This document shows, piece after piece, positions 1 to 5,668 of a stretch of 21,787 nucleotides of DNA. Each line of letters begins with the position of its first letter. Within the stretch, counting starts at the first letter, position 1. The translations under genes were made by a program, and so were the position numbers. The DNA is from an uncultured Christensenella sp. (GTDB lineage Bacteria; Bacillota; Clostridia; Christensenellales; Borkfalkiaceae): the NCBI GenBank assembly GCA_910576655.1, contig CAJTJC010000003.1, forward strand, positions 115,115 to 136,901, in the 5' to 3' direction. The notes below the pieces were generated by a model. The model saw only the letters and a list, made by a program, of their open reading frames with translations. It searched no databases and had not been told where the DNA came from.

Positions 1-52
1 CGGAGTTCGCGCCGCCTCAATGATAAGGGGGAAAATGATGAGCTGTTTCAAG

Positions 53-68
53 CAAGGTATTAACCTTG
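53..68. promoter_or_regulatory. Operator-like palindrome beside a leftward promoter
   Basis: The bases CAAGGT-ATTA-ACCTTG form a perfect 6-bp inverted repeat with a 4-base centre. It lies from about +6 to +21 relative to the start site expected from the leftward promoter at 81-109. That is a typical place for a repressor roadblock site. No regulator is visible next to it and I cannot name the family. A small RNA hairpin is the alternative reading, but no U-run follows it. Confidence 0.45.
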
Positions 69-80
69 TTTACACATATT

Positions 81-109
81 ATTATAGCGGCTTAAAATAT
101 AAAAGTAAA
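81..109 (-). promoter_or_regulatory. SigA-type promoter firing leftward out of the window
   Basis: On the minus strand TTTACT (104-109), a 17-base spacer and a perfect TATAAT (81-86) are seen. The expected start is near base 74. The gene served lies beyond the left edge: no convincing start codon with a ribosome-binding site is visible in bases 1-73. A start directly behind the box is excluded, because the nearby ATG and GTG run into stops at once. Confidence 0.7.
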
Positions 110-116
110 TTATTTG

Positions 117-146
117 AAAAAAAATTTTTATAATTTCGCAATTATA
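117..146 (-). terminator. Weak A+T-rich terminator-like hairpin after nifS
   Basis: Read leftward, TATAATT-GCGA-AATTATA (129-146) is a 7-bp stem with a GNRA-type loop, followed by AAAA and a run of eight T. It sits 26 bases past the nifS stop. The stem has no G-C pairs, so termination would be weak. Confidence 0.35.
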
Positions 147-172
147 TTTTACGTCACAAAATTTGAAACTTT

Positions 173-1300
173 TTAACAACGGCGTATTTTTGCGACCGCA
201 GACTTCAACTCGGCGACCACCTCGTCGACCTCTTCAAAGGTATTGTATTTTCCGAAGGTGAACCGCACCGCGGACCTTATACGCGAGTCGGAAAGCCCCA
301 TAGCCTTCAACACGTGCGACTGCTTTACCGCCCCCGCCGAGCAAGCCGAGCCCGTAGAAACCGCAATGCCCTTCATATCGAGCAGGAAAAGTATATTCTC
401 GCCGTCGCAGCCGTCGAACGAAAGGTTGGAATGTGCGGGCAGGCGTGCTCCTGCGCCGTTGACGTGCACTCCGTCTATTTCCCGCAGCACATTATCTTCG
501 AAAGAAGAACGCAAAGCCGAAACCGCGGCGTTGTTTTCCGCCGCAGATTTAACCGCGCATTCGAGCGCAGCCGCGCAGCCGACCGCGCCCGCAACGAACG
601 TGGTGCCCGCGCGCAGTCCGCGCTCTTGCTTGCCGCCCGAAATAAGGCGGTTTATTTTTGCCGTCGGCGAAATATATATCGCACCTACGCCCTTGGGTCC
701 GTAAAACTTGTGCGCGGACAAACCCAGCGCGTCGCAGTGCCCGACGGGAAAGGGCAGCACGCCCGCCGTCTGCACGCAGTCGCAGTAGTAGAATACGCCC
801 GCCTTTTTGCATATCGCGCCGATTTCTTCGACGGGCTGAATTACGCCCGTTTCGTTATTTGCGTGCATTACCGCGCACATAGCCGTGTCGCCGCGCAGGG
901 CGTCAGCCACCGCAGAGGGCTGAATTACGCCGTCCGCGTCGGGATTTACGAAGGTTACCTCGTAGCCGAATTTGCGTAAATCGAGCGCGCTTTCTATCAG
1001 CGCGGGGTGCTCGATTGCGGAAACGACGAGATGCCTGCCCGCGTCGGACTGCGCCGCACACGCACCCTTTACCGCCCAGTTGCCCGCCTCGGTTCCGCCC
1101 GAAACGAAATACAGGTTTTCCGATTTGCAGCCGATAATTTTACTAAGCGTATCGCGCGCGTTTAAAACCGCGAGAGCGGCTTCCCTGCCCGCCCCGTGCT
1201 GAGAGTCGGGATTTGCAAAGCTTGCCGTAAGATACGGCATCATTTTTTCCAAAACCCCACTATCAAGCGGGGTTGTCGAAGCGTTATCGAGATATATCAT
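173..1300 (-). CDS. nifS: Cysteine desulfurase, NifS/IscS type
   Basis: A PLP enzyme that takes sulfur from L-cysteine to form an enzyme-bound persulfide for Fe-S clusters or thio-modified tRNA. With the ATG at 1300 the protein has 375 residues and begins MIYLDNASTT, as the family does. A TTG 12 codons upstream is in frame but would add an atypical tail. Visible landmarks: SGGTEAGN (67-74), EHPA with the PLP-stacking His (98-99), HANNETG (146-152), Asp174 and Gln177 of the PLP pocket, the Schiff-base Lys198 in SAHKFYGPKG, and active-site Cys320 in TGSACSAG. The ATG overlaps the upstream gene by 17 bases and has no clear Shine-Dalgarno, so translational coupling is likely. No iscU, thiI or mnmA is beside it in the window, so the sulfur acceptor is unknown. 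Confidence 0.93.
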   Translation of the reverse strand: MIYLDNASTTPLDSGVLEKMMPYLTASFANPDSQHGAGREAALAVLNARDTLSKIIGCKSENLYFVSGGTEAGNWAVKGACAAQSDAGRHLVVSAIEHPALIESALDLRKFGYEVTFVNPDADGVIQPSAVADALRGDTAMCAVMHANNETGVIQPVEEIGAICKKAGVFYYCDCVQTAGVLPFPVGHCDALGLSAHKFYGPKGVGAIYISPTAKINRLISGGKQERGLRAGTTFVAGAVGCAAALECAVKSAAENNAAVSALRSSFEDNVLREIDGVHVNGAGARLPAHSNLSFDGCDGENILFLLDMKGIAVSTGSACSAGAVKQSHVLKAMGLSDSRIRSAVRFTFGKYNTFEEVDEVVAELKSAVAKIRRC

Positions 1301-2168
1301 TGCCGAATGACGAATAAATTTTTTTAAGATTTTCAAGCTCTTCGCGGCAGGAGATAAGCTCTCTGCCGACCTTGGTTGACGCGTCGTTTTCGTTAAGCTT
1401 TACCTTGCGGTTTGCGTCGTGGAAGCGCGTAAACGCAAACAACGTTACGAACAGCGAAATTACCGCCGCGACGGTGAACGCGATAGTCAGAATTATGAAC
1501 AGTCCGTCCTTGTCCGCGAACATCATTGACGCAAAGACGATTGCAAGCACGAAAAGCGCGACAAAAGGCACCGCCGAGCCCGCAAGAAACGTAAGCGCGC
1601 GCTTTCTTTTCGCGGCGAACGGCGCGCGCCGCTCCGCCTTGCCCGCCTCGTTCTCCGCGGACAGCTCGGCGCACTTTCCCTCGAAATCAGAAATGCGCTC
1701 TTTAAGCGGACCCGACGCTGAATTAAGCTCTTCCTTCTGTTCCTCGCCCGTGTATTCGAGCACGCCCGCGGCGGCGTCGACACACTTCTGCAAATCTAAA
1801 AAGTTGCTCATATTGCGCGAATACGCCTTTAATTGCAGATAATACAGCTCGCCGTCGTACTCGGTCAGCTCCGCCGCCTGACTGAGCGCGTACTGCGCGC
1901 CCTCGAAGTCGCCCGCGGCAAGCTTTTCGATTGCGGAAGCCTTTAATTCCTCCGCCTTGCGCTGCATATTCTGCCTGCGCTCGGCATTTTTCAGGGCAAG
2001 CTCCTCTTCGGAAAGCTGCTCGTCCTCGTCGGTAACGACGCCGTATTCGGGAAAATCCTCCTCTTCCTCGCCGTCGTCGATTATAACCAGCTCTTCCTCG
2101 CCGTTCTCGTTTTTACGGATACGGTATTTTCTGTCCTTGTCGTCGTCGATAAGACGCTCTTCTGCCAT
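1284..2168 (-). CDS. Acidic two-TM membrane protein of unknown function
   Basis: Not recognised. The 294-residue product has a very acidic N-terminus (about 1-60, with runs of D and E). A helical stretch follows (55-180) and resembles a single TPR-like pair (about 72-125). A basic patch AAKRKR (185-190) precedes two hydrophobic segments near 191-217 and 222-247, and the cytosolic-looking tail is about 45 residues. The topology suggests a membrane hairpin with both ends inside. The start is supported by GAGGTG five bases before ATG; that site overlaps the ispE stop, and the gap to ispE is four bases. It lies between ispE and nifS in one apparent operon, but the context gives no firm role. Confidence 0.8.
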   Translation of the reverse strand: MAEERLIDDDKDRKYRIRKNENGEEELVIIDDGEEEEDFPEYGVVTDEDEQLSEEELALKNAERRQNMQRKAEELKASAIEKLAAGDFEGAQYALSQAAELTEYDGELYYLQLKAYSRNMSNFLDLQKCVDAAAGVLEYTGEEQKEELNSASGPLKERISDFEGKCAELSAENEAGKAERRAPFAAKRKRALTFLAGSAVPFVALFVLAIVFASMMFADKDGLFIILTIAFTVAAVISLFVTLFAFTRFHDANRKVKLNENDASTKVGRELISCREELENLKKIYSSFGNDISR

Positions 2169-2172
2169 AATT

Positions 2173-3006
2173 TCACCTCGTTTTTAATATATAAGCCCGA
2201 GCCGTTCCGCGATAGCTGCGCTTTGCTCGTACGCAGAGCCGCCGCGACGCGAACAGCGCGTAAACACCGCTGCCCGAGCCCGTCATATTTACGGCAAGCG
2301 AGTCAAGTTCTTTAAGTTTATCGGCGCAGACCGAAATCCCGCCCGAAAGACTTACGGCGGCGGGCATAAGCGCGTTGTGCAGGCTTGCCGCAAGCGCGTA
2401 TACGTCGCCGCGGTTGACCGCCCTTTCCGCTTCGTCGCTGTCGCCGCCGACCACTCCGTTTTTATCGAACGCCGCAAAGCACTGCGGCGTGCTTACCTTT
2501 TCATCGGGTACGAGCAGTAACAGCCGAGCACGCAGCCTGCCGCTTACCCTCTTTACTGTATCGCCGCGGCCGAACAGCCGCGCCCAACCGCCTCCGAGCA
2601 TATAGCGCGTATCGCTGCCCGTAGCGTCGGCAAGCTTAGCAAGCCGTTCGCTATCCTTGATACGGTAAAGCCGAGCAAGCGCGTTGAGCACGCCCGCGGC
2701 ATCCGCAGACGAACCGCCGAGCCCCGCGCCCATAGGTATGCGCTTGATAACCGTAATATCCGCGCCGCAGGTGGCAAACTCTTTTATAAACAGCTCCGCA
2801 GCTTTAACCGCGTTGTTTTCGCCTTGAATTTCCGCGCCGAGCATTTTAACCGTAACGCGGTCGTCGCGCCTTTTTCTCACCGTAACGGTATCGTACAGAC
2901 CGACGGATGCTACCAGACTGTCAAGCTTATGATACCCGTCCGCCGCGCCGCAAACGAAAAGCGTTAAATTTATTTTGGCGTAAGCCTTTACCCGAACGCA
3001 GTTCAT
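2173..3006 (-). CDS. ispE: 4-diphosphocytidyl-2-C-methyl-D-erythritol kinase
   Basis: GHMP-family kinase that phosphorylates CDP-methylerythritol in the MEP isoprenoid pathway, in the cytosol. From the ATG at 3006 the product has 277 residues, close to the usual 280-290. Visible motifs: AYAKINLTL (9-17) with the conserved Lys11, the ATP loop PMGAGLGGSSADAAG (91-105), Asp132 in GSDTRYML as the likely catalytic aspartate, and a C-terminal MTGSGSGVYALF motif. An in-frame TTG 13 codons upstream exists, but it falls inside the -35 box, so the ATG is preferred. TATAAT ends six bases before this ATG and no ribosome-binding site is present, which points to leaderless expression. It heads the ispE - two-TM protein - nifS operon. 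Its proximity to veg and to a SipL-like spore gene recalls the Bacillota veg-ispE neighbourhood. Confidence 0.94.
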   Translation of the reverse strand: MNCVRVKAYAKINLTLFVCGAADGYHKLDSLVASVGLYDTVTVRKRRDDRVTVKMLGAEIQGENNAVKAAELFIKEFATCGADITVIKRIPMGAGLGGSSADAAGVLNALARLYRIKDSERLAKLADATGSDTRYMLGGGWARLFGRGDTVKRVSGRLRARLLLLVPDEKVSTPQCFAAFDKNGVVGGDSDEAERAVNRGDVYALAASLHNALMPAAVSLSGGISVCADKLKELDSLAVNMTGSGSGVYALFASRRLCVRAKRSYRGTARAYILKTR

Positions 3007-3012
3007 AGCCGT

Positions 3013-3041
3013 ATTATAACACAACGCAATAAAAAATACAA
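3013..3041 (-). promoter_or_regulatory. ispE promoter, leaderless layout
   Basis: TTGTAT (3036-3041), 17 bases, TATAAT (3013-3018), then six bases to the ispE ATG. The usual start site, seven bases past the -10 box, coincides with the A of ATG. Confidence 0.75.
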
Positions 3042-3080
3042 ACAAAAAAACCGCCGAAGATTATTGGCGCAAAAGTAAAG

Positions 3081-3111
3081 AAAAAGGCAGCGCTTTAAGT
3101 ACTGCCTTTTT
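3081..3111 (-). terminator. Terminator of the SipL-like gene
   Basis: AAAAAGGCAG (3081-3090) pairs with CTGCCTTTTT (3102-3111) around an 11-base loop. Read leftward, the stem ends in T-rich sequence (TTTTTCTTTACTTTT). It lies just past the stop of the gene at 3121 and separates it from the ispE promoter. Confidence 0.8.
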
Positions 3112-3120
3112 TGTATTTGA

Positions 3121-4593
3121 TTATTCGGTCTTGCCCCTGAAAACCACTATTCTTTCGCTGCCCGTAAGCGGGAAGGAAAGGTCGGGGTTGGTTTCCTTAA
3201 TCATATCGGGGCTTTGCCTGAGGCTCTTTGCCGTGCTCCACAAATCGTCGCCCGCGGCGGGGATATATACGCTTATAGCACAGTCGTTTGCTTTAAGCTT
3301 TTCCGCCTCGGTAATTTCGCAAACGTATCTGACAGAGCAGTCCTCGCTGTCGGCAACGGCGATTTTGACGACCGCCTCCGCCTCGCACTCGCCCTCGGAA
3401 CGCTGACGAATATTCACGCCGCAGACGGCAACGCTTATTTCTTCGCCGCAGTTATTCAGCCCGATAAGGTCGACCGCGAAGGGCAGGTTTATTTCGGTAG
3501 AGCGAATTTCACCGTTCTGCTCGTACAGCAAGGTTGCGGAAAGGCTGCCCTCTATACCCTTTTCCGTACGCACGAATTCCGCCTTGGGCAGCGCCGCCGC
3601 AAGCATTGCGCAGGTAAAATCGAGCTTGGCTTTGGTTGCGCAAAGTCCGCTTACGCGCTCGGAAAATACCTTTATCTCGGTGCAGGGACTGACGGTTTCC
3701 TCGGCGTAAGCAAGTTTAAGCTCGTTTTCGGTTGAAAACGCGTCGAGTATCAGCTGAGTTTCCTCCTCGTCGTAATATCTGCCCGCGAAGGAAAGCTGAA
3801 TTACCGCGTCCACGCCGCACTTGCCCTTTTCCTCGTCTACGCGCGCCTCTACGCTTATTTCCTTTATCTCCGCGCGGCATACCGCCTTGCGGGCAAGCAA
3901 CGCGTCCTCGCACGCAATTTCTGATTTGAAGGGTATAATTCTGTCGAAGCAGACGGGTTTACCGTCGCGTATTGCAAGCATAGACAGATATATTTCGCCG
4001 TTGATTTCAGCCATGCCCGCACGCACGTTGCAGTCGGTGACGAGCACCTCGGCAGCGGGGACCAACACGTCCTCGGCGTTGCAATCGAAGTCGTCCTCGA
4101 CCTCGCTTTCACCCGTAAAGGTGACGGCGGAAAAAAGCTTTTTGGTTTCGGTAAGAGTTACCGCGCCCTCCGCCGAGGTTAAAATACTGCGCTCCAAGGT
4201 TGCGTATACGGAAATTTCCGCGCCGATTACCGCCGCAACGACGTAGGAAGAGCCGTCGCGCTTGACCTGCGTTCTCTCGCACGAAAGAGCGCAAAGCGCG
4301 GTATTTGCGGGCGCAAGACTGTCGTCGTCGGCATAGTGGGAAAATTCCGCACCCTTCTGCACGCGGCAAAGCTTGCCGTCCTCGTCAACGTAAACCAGCG
4401 TGCATATTAGCCTGCCGCCGTAAGTGACCCTGCCTGAGCCCGCCTCGCACGAGGACAGACAGACCTGAGGATAAACCGCTATTATTTCGCCCGCTTCCCG
4501 ACCCGAAAAGCGTATTTCCACGATTGACTGTGATTTGATTACGGCAACGCGCCTTGAATACGCTCCCGCCGCGCTCTGCGTTGATAAAGACAT
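3121..4593 (-). CDS. SipL-like spore protein, DUF3794 with C-terminal LysM
   Basis: The 490-residue product has no signal peptide and consists of repeated beta-rich DUF3794-like segments. Recurring patterns such as VLVTDCNVRAG and VKIAV-like strands run through about 20-430. A degenerate LysM domain (438-485) follows, with AGDDLWSTAKSL, IKETNPDL and ERIVVFR. This architecture is that of SipL of clostridia, which binds the coat ATPase SpoIVA through LysM during spore coat assembly in the mother cell. Length also fits SipL (about 500). AGGAGG five bases before ATG sets the start, and a SigE-like promoter lies just upstream, as expected for a mother-cell gene. Neighbours are a Veg-like protein upstream and ispE downstream. 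The exact SipL role is inferred; other LysM/DUF3794 spore proteins exist. Confidence 0.82.
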   Translation of the reverse strand: MSLSTQSAAGAYSRRVAVIKSQSIVEIRFSGREAGEIIAVYPQVCLSSCEAGSGRVTYGGRLICTLVYVDEDGKLCRVQKGAEFSHYADDDSLAPANTALCALSCERTQVKRDGSSYVVAAVIGAEISVYATLERSILTSAEGAVTLTETKKLFSAVTFTGESEVEDDFDCNAEDVLVPAAEVLVTDCNVRAGMAEINGEIYLSMLAIRDGKPVCFDRIIPFKSEIACEDALLARKAVCRAEIKEISVEARVDEEKGKCGVDAVIQLSFAGRYYDEEETQLILDAFSTENELKLAYAEETVSPCTEIKVFSERVSGLCATKAKLDFTCAMLAAALPKAEFVRTEKGIEGSLSATLLYEQNGEIRSTEINLPFAVDLIGLNNCGEEISVAVCGVNIRQRSEGECEAEAVVKIAVADSEDCSVRYVCEITEAEKLKANDCAISVYIPAAGDDLWSTAKSLRQSPDMIKETNPDLSFPLTGSERIVVFRGKTE

Positions 4594-4616
4594 AAAAACC
4601 TCCTGTATACAAGGCT

Positions 4617-4645
4617 ATAATATGTTTTACCCGCGCCGTATATGC
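4617..4645 (-). promoter_or_regulatory. SigE-like sporulation promoter of the SipL-like gene
   Basis: On the minus strand GCATATA (4639-4645), 14 bases and CATATTAT (4617-4624) fit the SigE pattern KMATATT / CATACAAT with its short spacer; they do not fit SigA, since no TTGACA-like box stands 17 bases upstream. The start site would lie about 17 bases before the SipL-like ATG. Confidence 0.55.
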
Positions 4646-4663
4646 CAAAAAATTTAATGCGGC

Positions 4664-4915
4664 TTACGCGTCCTTATCCCTTACGGCTATTTTGACCCTG
4701 CCGCAAAGTATCTCGGAATAGGAATACGCCGTTTTGCCGAGGAAGCTTTTATCGTCGGGACTGACGGTGAAAAGCGAGGGATAAATGCCGTTAAGCGTTG
4801 CGGGAAAGGTAACGTACTTGTTTCTGCCGAGGTTAAGCTTGACGGTAACGGGCTTTTGGTTGAGTGCGTTTATCGTTTCCTTAATTGCGTTTATGGTTGT
4901 ATTAACTTTAATCAT
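4664..4915 (-). CDS. veg: Veg-like protein
   Basis: An 83-residue protein resembling Veg (DUF1021), a small conserved Bacillota protein; in Bacillus subtilis Veg is linked to biofilm matrix expression and its biochemical role is poorly known. Recognisable features are the N-terminal helix (TINAIKETINAL), the small beta-barrel part beginning VKLNLGRNKYVTFPATL, the YPSLFTV strand and the YSYSEIL motif near the C-terminus, matching the Veg YPS..F.V and YSYADIL motifs. Length matches the family. The ATG at 4915 has no visible Shine-Dalgarno and stands six bases after a 9-bp hairpin. Genomic position near ispE agrees with the veg neighbourhood of Bacillota. A separate promoter is not obvious, so partial read-through from the gene at 5479 is possible. 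Confidence 0.85.
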   Translation of the reverse strand: MIKVNTTINAIKETINALNQKPVTVKLNLGRNKYVTFPATLNGIYPSLFTVSPDDKSFLGKTAYSYSEILCGRVKIAVRDKDA

Positions 4916-4921
4916 AAGGAT

Positions 4922-4945
4922 ATTTTTGCCATTTCAGGCAAAAAT
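4922..4945 (-). promoter_or_regulatory. Hairpin directly before the veg start codon
   Basis: ATTTTTGCC and GGCAAAAAT are perfect 9-bp arms around a six-base loop, and the hairpin ends six bases before the veg ATG. It could control translation or stabilise the mRNA 5' end. It has no U-run in the leftward direction, so it is not an ordinary terminator. Confidence 0.4.
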
Positions 4946-4946
4946 T

Positions 4947-4973
4947 ATGCGCCCGCCGTATCGGCGGGCGCAT
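4947..4973 (-). terminator. Strong terminator after the zinc-ribbon protein gene
   Basis: ATGCGCCCGCCG and CGGCGGGCGCAT pair as a perfect 12-bp G+C-rich stem around a three-base loop. Leftward it is followed by AATTTTTG. It begins nine bases past the stop at 4982. Confidence 0.85.
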
Positions 4974-4981
4974 TAGTCATA

Positions 4982-5479
4982 TTAAAAATCGTCGTCGTCC
5001 TCGTCTTCTTCGTCGTCGAGGTCGTCCTCGTCGTCGTCATAATCGGCAAGCGGTTCGAGGTCCTCCTCGAAAAAGTCGTCCTCCTCGTAGGTATCTTCGC
5101 TTTCCTCGGAATCGAATTCGCTGTCAAGCTCCTCGTCGAGCGTTTCGGTATCCACGGTGAGGTCGCCGTCGTCCTCGTCGAGGTAGTTCTTCCACTCCTC
5201 GTCCTTTTCGATATCGATTTCCTCGTCCTCTTCGTATTCAGAGCTTTCCTGCTTGCAGCTTTCGCAAACCTTCTCGCCGTAGCGTACGGGGTTTACTCCG
5301 CAGACCGAACAGAGCTCGGTTTCGAGTTCGGCGTCGATTGCCTCCAAATCCTCCTCGTCAAGGTCGGCAAACTGCAATCTGTCTCCGTGCATTTCCGCAA
5401 GGCACACGTCGCAGTATTCCTGCTTTTCCTCGTCGATATAATTGAGTTCGCAGCGCGGACATTTTACGTATCTTACCAT
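4982..5479 (-). CDS. Zinc-ribbon protein with long poly-acidic tail
   Basis: Not recognised as a named family. The 165-residue product has four CxxC knuckles: CPRC (7-10), CDVC (23-26), CSVC (57-60) and CESC (72-75). They most simply form two zinc ribbons. Everything after about residue 79 is dominated by Asp and Glu and ends in a nearly pure D/E stretch. No membrane segment or signal peptide is present, so it is cytosolic. The acidic tail recalls the RNA polymerase delta subunit RpoE, but the folded part is different. GGAG seven bases before ATG and a near-consensus SigA promoter 35 bases upstream indicate that it is well expressed. A role in binding nucleic-acid machinery or basic proteins is only an inference. 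Confidence 0.85.
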   Translation of the reverse strand: MVRYVKCPRCELNYIDEEKQEYCDVCLAEMHGDRLQFADLDEEDLEAIDAELETELCSVCGVNPVRYGEKVCESCKQESSEYEEDEEIDIEKDEEWKNYLDEDDGDLTVDTETLDEELDSEFDSEESEDTYEEDDFFEEDLEPLADYDDDEDDLDDEEDEDDDDF

Positions 5480-5520
5480 ATTAAATCTCCGAAATGATAT
5501 CAGATTTGTTTCGCTGTATC

Positions 5521-5549
5521 ATTATATTAATATTTACCGTATTTGTAAA
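5521..5549 (-). promoter_or_regulatory. SigA promoter of the zinc-ribbon gene with overlapping inverted repeat
   Basis: TTTACA (5544-5549), 17 bases and TATAAT (5521-5526) on the minus strand; start expected near 5514. The -35 box is one arm of an inverted repeat TTGTAAA-N6-TTTACAA (5543-5562), a possible repressor site. Bases 5563-5620 hold two further small G+C-rich inverted repeats (5578-5594 and 5595-5610) of unknown role. Confidence 0.75.
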
Positions 5550-5626
5550 CTGTTTTTTACAATTAATTTAATTTTTTTGCGGCTTATTTCGCCGCCTGAC
5601 GCGTCGGGCAAAATTTAATATGAGCA

Positions 5627-5654
5627 ACCCCCTCGCGCTTATGCACGAAGGGGT
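5627..5654 (-). terminator. Probable terminator after the large lipoprotein gene
   Basis: ACCCCTTCG and CGAGGGGGT (leftward sense) pair with one G-U wobble around a ten-base loop, 14 bases past the stop at 5669. The following sequence is only moderately T-rich. On the plus strand the wobble would be an A-C mismatch, so the hairpin suits leftward RNA. Confidence 0.55.
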
Positions 5655-5668
5655 CGCGTATTTTTATT

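Noticed and set aside
1..63. C-terminal fragment of a plus-strand gene ending at the TAA at 61-63
   Set aside because: Only 20 codons are visible, nothing is recognisable, and a strong leftward promoter and operator overlap it.
4856..5497. Long plus-strand open frame opposite the zinc-ribbon gene, rich in Val, Leu and Phe
   Set aside because: It is the mirror of GAG/GAC-rich codons on the minus strand, and it has no ribosome-binding site or promoter.
5543..5562. GlnR/TnrA-like site (TGTNA-N7-TNACA) at the zinc-ribbon promoter
   Set aside because: The spacing between half-sites is eight bases, not seven, so only a general inverted repeat is claimed.
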